Shown here: in pieces, positions 49,529 to 59,834 of the stretch
Layout: the number at the start of each line of letters is the position of its first letter
Numbering within the stretch: position 1 is the stretch's first letter
DNA from: Leucaena leucocephala
Taxonomy: Eukaryota > Streptophyta > Magnoliopsida > Fabales > Fabaceae
Reading direction: 5' to 3'
Assembly (NCBI GenBank): GCA_037074615.1
Contig: CM073537.1
Coordinates: 12,419,989 to 12,483,988 of the forward strand
Length of the DNA stretch: 64,000 nt
Made by a program: the position numbers and the translations under genes
The notes under the pieces: model-generated
The model's input: only the letters and a program-made list of their open reading frames with translations
Databases searched by the model: none
What the model was told of the DNA's origin: nothing

Positions 49529-50690
49529 CCCCTCCCTTTAGACACAAAACTGTGAAGCATGGAGGAACCATGGGGAACCTCTTGCCAAATGAAAACTCAA
49601 CCATTTTAAAGCAATTTCAAAGGGAGATCCAAGGTACCAAAGTTCAAGCTAGCTAGGAATTAAGGTAAGCAATCTATCCTAGCTTATTTTTTTTTAATTT
49701 GGAAGCTTGAACCTAGGGTTTTAAGGGAAAGAAAATGAGATTTCCCATGGTATGCTTACTATAAAAAATCTGGAAATTTAAGGGGAAGAAGAAATTGAAG
49801 TTAGAACTATGTAATTAACACCTAGATAAGCTAGATTTAATGGCTAGTTATGGAATTAGATTGAAATTCCTTGCTTTGCACATTAAAGAGGGAAAAAGAA
49901 GATGAATTTCATAGTTTTAATGCTTCCATTGAATTTAGATGATCATTTTGTATAGGATTGAATAGGTTTGGAACCTTGGAATTGAAAGATAAAATTTTAG
50001 AGTCTTCTCTATTACTCTTCATATGCGTGAACAGTGATTGAAATTTCATGATTTTGATGCTTCTAATGGTTTTAAAATAAAAAATTGTGTAGAATAAAGT
50101 ATAAGAGCAAGTATTGGAAGTATTAGAATCAAAATAAGAATTTTTGCAAAGATTATATGCACTTCTTCGGTTATCTAGATTTGATGAAGCAGCTAGAATT
50201 TCATAATTCTAAGTCCATAAATGGATTCAAAAGATAAAATTGTGTTGGGTAAAGTTAAGATTAAGTTAGGGGTTAAGTGGTTAATTGAGTTTAATGTTGT
50301 GAAATGTTAGGGAATTGAGATTATAATGCATGAATAATTATATGATGTTAGGATTAAGTTATGTGCTTAAAGAAGGCAGCCACATGTCAAAGAGAAGCAA
50401 GAAGCAAGAGGCAAAGAAAGAGTAAAGGAAAGTCAAGCATATGAGTTAGTGAACCTATCTACTTGTATGCTTATGTTGTTTGGATGTTTTATGTGATGTT
50501 TGCTTACTTTGATTATGTGAAGCATGTATGATTAAGTGGTGCTTTATTTCCTTTTATGCTATGGGCATATGTTATAATTATGAAAATATGGAAGGATGTA
50601 AAGTTATCATCATGCAAGCATGATCATTAAGTGCACACATATTAACATCAAACATATAGTTGAATACATTGTATAGTTTCCGTTTGATAC

Positions 50691-50712
50691 TAAGATTTCC
50701 CTAGAAATCTTA
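50691..50712 (+). other. LTR hairpin (solo LTR 44699-63059), compensated pair
   Basis: TAAGATTTC and GAAATCTTA: the second pair is A-T where other copies have G-C, so both sides changed and the 9-bp stem is kept. The loop is CCTA. Confidence 0.75.
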
Positions 50713-50968
50713 GCCCCTCCATATCCCAATCACAACAGGAATTTCACATGAGGAAGAAGATGAAGAGGCATGAAGAAGAGATAGGAATTAGTTGCATGAT
50801 TTATGTGTATATGTATGTAAAGTTAGTTGCTGGAATTTGTCAATGTGAATAGTAACTCATGAGGAGGCAGTGACTTTTATGATGTCATTAAAAATAGTAA
50901 ATGATCAAATAAATATATGATATTTTATAAGTATTTAGTTAACATGCACTGGTGGAAAATTGGCATTC

Positions 50969-51185
50969 GAAATCCCCATTTTTAAACCGGTCAATGAGGA
51001 GACGGTTTTAAAAAAATGACTGGTGGCATTTTTGTAAATAATATGAAATATTTACACCGTATTTACTCGTGACCGATGTGGAAAAATGTAGTCCAGTTTA
51101 GATGTTTACTTTCTACAGCGGATATTATAGTGACCGATGTGGAAATATTTAGTCCGGTTTAGATTAACTCCGTCTGTATCCTTTC
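50969..51185. repeat. CACTA 5' subterminal repeats
   Basis: Repeated 'gtgaccgatgtggaaa' and 'tagtccggtttaga' units at about 51065-51165, after the phrase 'aaaccggtcaatgaggag'. Confidence 0.7.
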
Positions 51186-51294
51186 CCGCCATTTTATGTC
51201 AAGTCTTCTCAGACATGCGCAGTAGTTCATCATGATCACCTTCTCCGATATCTATTTTATATTCATTTCTTCTATCTTCTATCTTAACTCTCCA

Positions 51295-51630
51295 ATGGCT
51301 TCTTCCTCATCCACCCCTCATTCTCCGCCTCACAAAACATAAAGAACTAATTTTGAAGAAAAAAATATCTGTCATCATGATAACCCTTCAGTTCCTTCTC
51401 CTCCTCCCCTGCTCCAGCAACTGTTGGAGTGCCTAGAGGAACTCATCCCGCGCTTCAATGCCCTAGAGCGCTCGGTGGAAGAACTGGGCCTAAAAGTTGA
51501 GAGGATGAATCAACGTTTCAGAGCCTTCCGTTCTGAAGTTCGTCGCCATCAACAGGATGATTTCTTTTATCCTGTTGTTGATCCCAATTCTGACTCCCAA
51601 AACACTGACTCAGAAGATGATGATGAGTGA
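51295..51630 (+). pseudogene. Small coiled-coil CACTA ORF, copy 2 (one stop)
   Basis: It starts MASSSSTPHSPPH and meets a TAA at 51340-51342, where the intact copy has a codon next to KRNR. After that it is open to 51630, with CLEELIPRFNALERSVEELG, then MNQRFRAF, HQQDDFFYP and an acidic end SEDDDE. It is the most diverged copy and lies in the outer of two stacked 5' modules of this element. Confidence 0.6.
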
Positions 51631-51814
51631 AAACGGGGTCACCTGCCTTTCCCTATTCCCCACCTTCTTTTTGATGTAATGAAAAGAATGAGGAGATGAT
51701 GATATTGTATTTATATAGATTTCAAGATGTAAAGTTTGATAGTAAAGTTTAATTTGAATGAATGTGTTTAACAAGTTTTTTGTTCTGCATACGTTGCTGA
51801 TGATCCGTTTATTT

Positions 51815-51935
51815 TTCATCTAAATCCCACTTTTAAACTGGTCACTGAGGAGAAGGCGGTTTAAAAAATTAAATTTTTACACCGGTTTTAAAAATAACCG
51901 ATTTAAAATATAAACACCCGGTGTAGATTAGCTTC
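51815..51935. repeat. Second CACTA-terminus-like block
   Basis: 'aaatcccacttttaaactgg' followed by 'tcactgaggagaaggcggttta' in shortened form repeats the wording of 50968-51010. It is followed by ACACCGGTTTTA-type units. It marks an internal copy of the element's 5' end. Confidence 0.7.
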
Positions 51936-52191
51936 GTCCTATCTGCCTCTTCAATTTCCAATGTTTCATTTCATTTCAGACATTTCATTTATTTATTCTT
52001 CAGACATTTCATTTCACTTCTTCGGTTCCTAACGTTTGTAGTCCTTATGATAGAAGACCAATTGCATTCTTTTATATTCTTATTGATCATGAACCATATA
52101 TATATGTATACCATTCCTATGATCGATCTGTACATTTCGTGTCATCACTTTATCTATGTTTTATTTTCTTTTCATCTATCTGACTCCTCCA

Positions 52192-52518
52192 ATGGCCTCT
52201 TCCTCATGCACGCCTCCTTCTCCGCCCTACAAAAGAAACAGAGATGACTTTGAAGACATACATCCTGATCCTCACCCTTCTATTCCTTCTCCTCCTCCCA
52301 TGGTTGTGACTCTGATGGAGCGCCTTGAGGAACTCATACTACGCTTCAATGGGCTGGAGGACTCCGTGGAAGAACTGAATCGGAAAGTTGACAGACTGAA
52401 AGCAAGTTTCAGAGATTTCTGCTCAAAAGTTTGCCGCCATCAACCCTATGATAGCTTCTTTAATCCTGTTGATCTCACCCAATTTGAGGACTCCCAAAAC
52501 TCTGAGTCTGATGAGTAG
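52192..52518 (+). CDS. Small coiled-coil CACTA ORF, copy 3 (intact, 108 aa)
   Basis: An intact frame beginning MASSSCTPPSPPYKRNRDDF. Residues 1-45 are rich in Ser and Pro, with KRNRDDFED and a PSIPSPPP stretch. Residues 48-85 form a likely coiled coil (MERLEELILRFNGLEDSVEE onward, with Leu/Val at heptad spacing). A conserved RHQPYDSFFNPVD and an acidic tail SQNSESDE follow. The ATG was chosen because all three copies share it behind 'tccaatgg'. It lies about 440 bases before the TNP2 start, on the same strand, behind its own 5' leader. No known domain is recognised. Keeping the same protein layout in three copies with many silent-looking differences suggests it was once under selection. Confidence 0.65.
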   Translation: MASSSCTPPSPPYKRNRDDFEDIHPDPHPSIPSPPPMVVTLMERLEELILRFNGLEDSVEELNRKVDRLKASFRDFCSKVCRHQPYDSFFNPVDLTQFEDSQNSESDE

Positions 52519-52604
52519 TGAAAGATTGCAACTTTTATATATTCTGATATATATTTTTTTTGTGTAAAAGTTGATGACATAGTGGTCTATCACTTTAAAA
52601 AAAA

Positions 52605-52712
52605 TTGATATATTTTACACCGGTTTATATATAGTGGCCGGTGTAAAATATACTCTCTACACCTGTTGTATATATATATCTACACCGGTGTAACATTTTG
52701 TCCGGTGTATAT
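52605..52712. repeat. ACACCGGT-type repeats between small ORF and TNP2
   Basis: Five half-sites of tacaccggt/ggtgtaaaa in about 100 bases, including the palindromic pair 'tacaccggtgtaa' and 'gtccggtgta'. The same motif class forms the subterminal regions. Confidence 0.75.
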
Positions 52713-54213
52713 TTTCTTACCAAATAAACTTTTTTTAAATTTTTTTTACCAATACTCTTTTATTTGGTACATTTCTCGCGCCTTTCATCTCTTATTTTTC
52801 CCTGGTTCGCGCGTTAAGTATTCTCAGCGCTTCACAGACGATGAGTTTTGTTTTAAACTCCTCTCGAGAACTAAAATTTTTTCTCTCCATGTATTAGCTG
52901 CAACGTAATGGTTTCTTGTTTTCTATTTTTCTAGTTTCTTAGTCTTCCACAAATATGGATCATAGTTGGATAAATGCTAAACGAACAAGTGTTGAGTATG
53001 CTGAAGGGGTGAAGGAGTTTTTGGATTTTGCTAAACAGAATGGTGATGATGACAATGGAAGGTTTTATTATCCTTGTGCGAGTTGTTTGAATGAGAGGAA
53101 ACAAAGTCCTGCTGATATTTACACTCATCTAATTTGTGAGGGGTTTTGCAAGAGTTACACGGTATGGGTATGGCATGGTGAACAGGTGGAACATACCTTT
53201 GACGATGACATGGATACTGATGATCGAGTAGAGGACATGATTCGTGATGTTGGAGAAGATGCTTTTATGCGATCACATACGTATGGTAATATGTGCAATG
53301 ATACAGAAAATCCTCTATACCCAGGGTGTAGAAAATATAACCTGTTGAATGCGGTGTTGAGATTGGTAAGTGTGAAAGCTTGGCATGGGTGGAGTAACAG
53401 TGATTTTTCAAAATTGCTTCAATTGTTACAGGACATGTTTCCTGAAGAAAATGCGTTACCCAAACGCTACTATGATGCGAAGAAAATAATAGGTCCTTCA
53501 GGCATGCTGAAACATCCTTATTTTTGTACATCTTAGGGACCAATTGGTAGTATTTAGAACCACTTTCAAGGTCATTGAAATCTAATTTCTCAATCTGGAG
53601 TTTTACTCTTATCGAGTACTGTTTACTGTGTAAATTCCAGATGAGTACCTGAATTCAAAAAATCATAACTAATTCTAGAAAAATCAGAATGCAGTGGTTC
53701 AAATTGCTACATGAATCTAACTCAATACTATTTCAAGGAAAAATAACTCGTTGACCATTCCTTGTCCAAGTCAACGTCAGTCAAAGTTACAACTTTATTG
53801 TTCATCCAGCGTTTTTCTCCTGAATCCAGCATTTTGGTCCCAACTTTGATAATTTATATCTCCATGTGTAGACATCGAAATGAGACATTCTATATATCAA
53901 ATCGAAGCTTGGTATGTCTACTATTTATCATAAACATATCATATATTTATTTAATCATTTACTATTTTTAGTTATAGATCAAACATCACTATATCACCAC
54001 GAGTTACTGTTCATGGTGGCAAATTCCAGCAAGCAACTTTACATACATATGCATACATTAATCACATATCAAACAAACATGCCAAACAATACTTATCATT
54101 AAATAATAAATCTTTATACAACAGGGCATGAACAAGATCCTCGTATCTCTATTACATCTTTCCTGCCTGAAATCCGGCAGTATAACTACTATACTTCATC
54201 TGTAAAAATAACT

Positions 54214-54344
54214 GATCTTGTACTGATTCGGTAATTACCGTGAGAATTACCATTCTACGTAAGTACCCAGGAAAGACTGGATGAACCGACTAGGTCCACT
54301 CACTTCCAGACTCCTTAGACAGTACCTACGTACACAGTACGTAT
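54214..54344 (-). other. Conserved LTR core (53508-56568)
   Basis: TACGTAC/GTACGTA is intact. The second stem reads GGTAATTA...GAATTACC, with the loop-closing pair lost. Confidence 0.65.
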
Positions 54345-54449
54345 CATCTCCTTATGTTCAGTCTGAAAATCGGCAGCATAACGGCGTCTTACAGCATTCT
54401 CAAAATTCACTTCGATATAACCTCTCTGTAATGGGTTATAAATAGGGGA

Positions 54450-54469
54450 TGAGATTCAGGGGAATCTAA
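54450..54469 (-). other. LTR hairpin (53508-56568), one mismatch
   Basis: TGAGATTC faces GAATCTAA; the pair next to the end is lost. Confidence 0.55.
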
Positions 54470-55662
54470 GTAGCAAACGGTACTAAACAATGCATGCATT
54501 AAAGTAAATACTTGTGCTTGCTTGTGAAAGTGTAAACATTGTGTAATGTGCATGCTTCCATGTAACATATGAAATACAATTGGCCAAGGTAATCATAGAA
54601 ACAGAGCTTCAATAATATACACATATGCACACAATTCAACAAAGTCATAGCACAATCAAGCATAACATTCAATACATACAAGTTTAGGGTAAGTTTACTA
54701 CCTTATTGCTTTACTTCTTTCCACTTTAACTTTGCTTCTTCCTTCTTACTTTTCCTTGCTATGTGGCTGCCCTCTTTTGAGCACACCAAGCAATTCCTAA
54801 CATCACATTACCATCCAACCATTACAATCTAACTTCTCTTGAACACTAAGCTTACTTTAAGTAACATAACTTCCTTTAATCTTTACCAATTGACTTAGCC
54901 TTTGAATCAATTGATGTCCTGACCTTACCCTACACAATTTGGCCTTTTGAATCCATTTATGAACTCAAAGCAACCAAATTCCAGCAACTATGCACTGTTC
55001 CGGACAGATTTGAAAAACATGCATAATTCTTTCAAAAATTCTCATTTTGATTCCAATGCTTCCCATACTTGTTCCTCCACTTTTCCCCCACACAAAATCT
55101 CATTTTAAGACCATTGGAAGCATCAAAATCATGAAATTCAAATCACTGTTCATGCGAGTGAACAGTACCCGTGAGGAATTTTCAACATTATAACCTTTAA
55201 TTCCAATGGTTTCCAAGGTTCAAAACCTTTCCAATTCTACACAAAATCATCATATAAACTCAATGGAAGCATTAAATCATTGAAATTCCATTTCCTTCTG
55301 TCATGAACAGTGCAAACCCAAATGTTCTTCCATGGTAAAGTCAAGAACATCAACTTAATCCAACAACCAAGCATGTAACTAACTTGTTTAAGCTTGTCTT
55401 AACTATCTATGACTTAAAACTCATATTCCTTTCACATATACACAAAAATTCCAGTAGCATTTCCCCAAGATTTAAGCCTAAAAAGTCACTTAAACTCAAG
55501 CACAAACCATAAGAACAAAAGGTAGAAGCAAGGAGACAACTTACCTTACTTGCTCCTTCAAGACCCTTGCTTCTTCCTTGCTTTCTTCCACTTTCTTTCT
55601 CTAGAACTCACTTCTATTTCTAAAGGAGCTCTTGGGTGTGAAGAATGAATGGAAAGGGGGGG

Positions 55663-55670
55663 CATTTATA
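55663..55670 (-). promoter_or_regulatory. LTR TATA box (53508-56568)
   Basis: TATAAATG on the minus strand followed by CCCCCCC; one base differs from the twin at 28133. Confidence 0.5.
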
Positions 55671-58600
55671 GCAAAAGTCATGTGCCATTTGAAGGCCAAG
55701 ATCACTTTGGAAACTATTTGATCTAATGGTTAAAGGTTTGATCTTGGAATGTCTTTTCACTTTTCACTCAAGACCTTACCACCATGACATCACTAGCATG
55801 GCCTCCCTTGGTACACCTAACCCTTCCTCTTTTTGGGTGCCATTCTTGTGTCCTTGTGGGTCCCACCATGTGCAACACCTAATTCTTACTTTATTCTCTT
55901 TTTCTTTCTTTTCAAAAATCCATAAATTATTTATTATTTGGACTTGGGCTCCAAGATAACTTTTGGGTCTTATTGGGCTGGCCTAGGACGAAATGTTGGG
56001 CCTCTTTTAGGTCCAATAGCTAACTGGCCCAAATCCCAATGTACTTTCCTCATACCGATATCCGTAAATTACCCTGATCTTAGCATAAATGTTAAACACC
56101 TCTTTTAATTGTTCTAACATTTTTAGAAATTCATTCTAATATAAAATGAATTCTCTACAAAGTTTCATAATTTTCTGAGACCCAGAAGTCCTGTTAAAAA
56201 TTACATATGTTTCCTTTAACCCTTTATCGGTGTCATTTTTCACCGTAAATTCCATAATTAATTCTACAGGACTCCTTTTTGACTTCTGTCAACTCCATAA
56301 ATTCTCATATTAATTATAATAACTTACTATCAAATTTCCTCTGATATCCATCCGTTGTGTGAAATGACCAAAATGCCCTCCATTTACTTCTGGTTTCTTA
56401 GGGCATCACAGTGACATTTTCGTAATTTTGCACTTTGGCTCTTAGACTTTCTTCCTCTTCCAATTAATCCTTTTCTTTACATAAACATGGCCACATATTT
56501 TCCTAAACATCTCATATATTTTATTCAATCTGTACATACAACTTAGTACAGAAATTAGGGATGTTACACATGCAGTATAGAAAGATTCATGCATGCCCAA
56601 ATGATTGCATATTGTATAGGAAAGAGTTTGAAGATGAGGAGAAGTGTCCAATATGTAAGACACCAAGGTACAGATCAAACAACTCTCCTGCCAAGTTGTT
56701 ATGGTATCTTCCAATTGTACCAAGGTTTAAGCGACTTTTTTCTAATGAAGATGATGTAAAGAAAATATTATGGCATGCAAATGAAAGGATTAATGATGGA
56801 AAGATTCGTCATCCTACTGACTCTTTGCAATGGAAGAAGATTGATGACTTGTTTCCCAAGTTTGGCAATGAATCATGAAACCTAAGGCTTGGTCTTAGTA
56901 CGAATGGCATGAACCCTTATAGTAGCCTTAGTAGTATACATAGTTCATGGCCCGTCCTTCTGATGATTTACAACCTATCTCCCTTGTTGTGTATGAAACG
57001 GAAGTATGTAATATTGTCTATGCTGATCTCAGGACCAAAACAACAGGGAAATGACATAGACGTTTACCTAACACCCTTGATCGAAGATTTGAAGAAGCTA
57101 TGGGAAGGTATGGATGTTTTTGATGCGGTTAAGAAGGAGGTCTTCAATATGCGGGCCATAATCTTTTGTACAATTAATGACTTTCCTATATACGAAAATT
57201 TGTCAGGGTATAGTATTAAGGGCCATAAAGCATGTCTAATTTGTGAGGAAGGGACTTGCTACTATCAACTTCATCATGGAAGAAAGACAGTCTACCTAGG
57301 TTATAGGAGATTTCTAAGACAAGCTCACCCATACCGTTGACTAAAGAAGAAATTTTATGGCGGCCAAGAATTTAAAAATGCTCCAAAGCCATTGACTGGA
57401 GAACAAGTTTATGAAAAGGTAAAAGATATCAATGTCACTTTCGGTAAGATTACCAAGAAAAGTGAGAAAAATGTATGGAAAAAAAGATCTGTGTTCTTTG
57501 AGCTTTCGTATTGGCGACATCTTCATGTAAGGCACTGTCTTGATGTGATGCATGTGGAGAAAAATATGTGTGACAACATTATTGGAACACTTCTCAACAC
57601 ACATGGTAGTTCCAAAGACGGTTTGAAGGCAAGATTGGATTTGAAAGAAATGGGAATACGAAAGGATTTACATCCGAGGCCAGATGGTGAGGGGAGCTAT
57701 CATGTTGAAGAGACTAACATTTTGTCCAAGGCTGAGAGAAGAAGTATTTGTGAGTGTTTGCAAGGAATCAAAGTTTCCTCTGGGTACTCATCTAATCTTA
57801 AGAGGATTGTGTCCATGAAAGATTTAAAATTAGTAGGCTAAAAGTCTCATGATTGTCGTGTATTGATGCAACAATTACTCCTAGTGGCTGTTCGAGGAAT
57901 CCTTCAAGATGATTTGAGACACATTGTAACCCGACTTTGCTTCTTCTTTAATGCTATATGTGACAAAATCTTTGAGACTGAAAAGTTGGAGGAATTGGAG
58001 CACGAGGGTTATGTTATTTTGTGCCAGCTTGAAAAATAGTTTTTTCCTACCTTTTTTGACATCATGGTACACCTCATCGTTCATCTAGTTGAGAGATAAA
58101 ACTGTGTGGCCCTGTATACTTACGATGGATGTACCCATTTGAAAGATACATGAAAATCCTTAAAGGGTATATGAAGAATCCAAATCGGCCCGAAGCATCC
58201 ATTGTTAAAAAATATGTTGCCAAAGAAGCTATGGATTTTTGTCAACAATACCTGTCTAAAGTAAGACTTACTGGTCTCCAAAAACCCCGTGCCAAACAGG
58301 GGTCAACGCGGAATGTCGGTGAGGAGTATTGATCGTAATGAATTGCAGCAAATACACTTACACATCTTGAATAACATTGATAAAGTTCAAGACTATATTG
58401 CTGTTCATAAAGATCTTATCCTAAAAAAATAATAGGATGACAGAGCAAAGGCTGATTAGAGAACACAACAAATTTTTTCACATTGGTTCAAACTGGAGGT
58501 TGAAAATGAGGATTGTGTTTCTGATACAGTTAGATGGTTGGCATGTGGTCCTGAACATAATGTGATATGTTGGAATTCATTTGATATCAATGGGTATCCC

Positions 58601-59214
58601 TTTTATACGAAGTCCCTAGATGATAGAAGTAGCGTGCAAAATAGTGGTGTTATGTTAGTGGCTGAAGCTATGCATTTCTTTAGTTCAAAAGACAACAATC
58701 CTAAATTAGCAGCCATCCCTTATTATGGCGTTGTTGAAGAGATTTGGGAGGTGGACTACTCCAAATTCAAAGTTCCCGTGTTCAAATGCAAGTGAGCTAA
58801 TGTAAACAACGATGTTATGGTCGATCAGTTAGGATTTACACTGGTTGATTTGAATAATACAAGTTTTGGGGATGAGCCTTTCATTATAGCAGACCAAGCA
58901 AAGCAAGTGTTCTATATCACTGATCCTCAAAATGAAAGATGGTCTGTCCGCTCTAAGGAAAAAAGGTTGTTCACAATGATGATTCTATTTGTGAAATCCC
59001 TTCTTTTTCAGTAGGTTTACCAAAATTAAAAAGAAGAAGTGGATTCTGATTGATTTCTATGTGTTTCTTGTTTTTGATGTAGTCTAAACATGCAATATTA
59101 AGTTTCTTGTTATGATTGAGTATATGATTTTGATGTAATAATAACAGAGACAAATTCTTATTCTGATAAGAATGTTATGACGCCAAGGGATGGGATGATA
59201 TATATGATGATGGA

Positions 59215-59480
59215 GTTTAAAAAAATAACTACAACATTAAAACCAGTCTTAAGTGTTATCCGGTGTAAAAAGTCTACTACTGACAATTTGGTAAATAAAT
59301 TATAGTTCAATTTTACACCTGTTTATACTTTATCCGGTGTTATATTTTAGACGGTGTTATTGTTTACACTAGTTTTATACTTTATCTGATGTAAAATGTA
59401 TAAATTTTACATCGGTTATGTTGTTGTCCGGGTTAGAATAATTTATATCCGGTGTAAAATATTTATATACATTTTTTAAG
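59215..59480. repeat. Internal block of CACTA subterminal repeats
   Basis: After 'aactacaacattaaaaccag', which resembles a CACTA terminus, come about eight units of the type 'ttatccggtgtaaaa' or 'acaccggtttata'. It lies between the two transposon genes, where subterminal repeats are not expected. Confidence 0.7.
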
Positions 59481-59834
59481 CCCGCCCCTTGGCACGACCA
59501 TCATTCTCATTTCTCACGTACTCTGTCATATCTCCTCTCATCGTGCTCTGTGGTTTTCGCGAGGCTTCTCTATGCTCAGTCATTCTTCTCTGTTGTCTCT
59601 CTCGTTCTGCTATTCCGTGTACGTGTTCTCTGCACTTATTTTCCTGTGTGTACGTGCTTCGCCATTTTTATGTTCGTTTAATCTAGGTTTTCTATTTCTC
59701 CTGACAAATGCTTGCACATATCTTTCGATTCATAACTGCTAAAGAAATAAGTTTTGTGTACTCTAACGGGTTGAAGGAAAAAGGGTTAAGTCTGTTTATA
59801 ATATTTTTGATGTTGTTATTGCGTATATAGGAAT

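Larger units (their letters stand above)
53508..56568 (-). mobile_element. Solo LTR, family C, 3,061 bp, reverse, inside TNP2
   Basis: In the window it starts tgaaacatcctt and ends gggatgttaca; the TSD catgc is at 53503-53507 and 56569-56573. It is the near twin of 26162-29037 and holds the extra segment 55322-55530 that the twin lacks. Being inside a CACTA element inside a solo LTR inside another repeat, it is the deepest insertion in the window. Confidence 0.95.
52955..59014 (+). pseudogene. TNP2-type CACTA transposase, broken and split by an LTR
   Basis: Residues 1-75, from MDHSWINAKR with CASCLN and THLICEGF, form the Transpos_assoc domain. The tnp2 transposase core continues to 53507. 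The solo LTR 53508-56568 then interrupts it, and the gene resumes at 56574 with CILYRKEFED and CPICKTPRYR. The insertion plus TSD is 3,066 bases, divisible by three, so the frame is the same on both sides. Further on come RHCLDVMHVEKNMCDNIIGT, a DUF4218-like part (PFERYMKILKGYMKNPNRPE) and a DUF4216-like part (58580-58960, NGYPFYTKSLDDRS). TGA at 56876 and 57338, stops at 57839 and near 58037, a local frame shift around 58040-58335 and another TGA at 58793 inactivate it. It would have cut and joined element ends. Confidence 0.9.
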
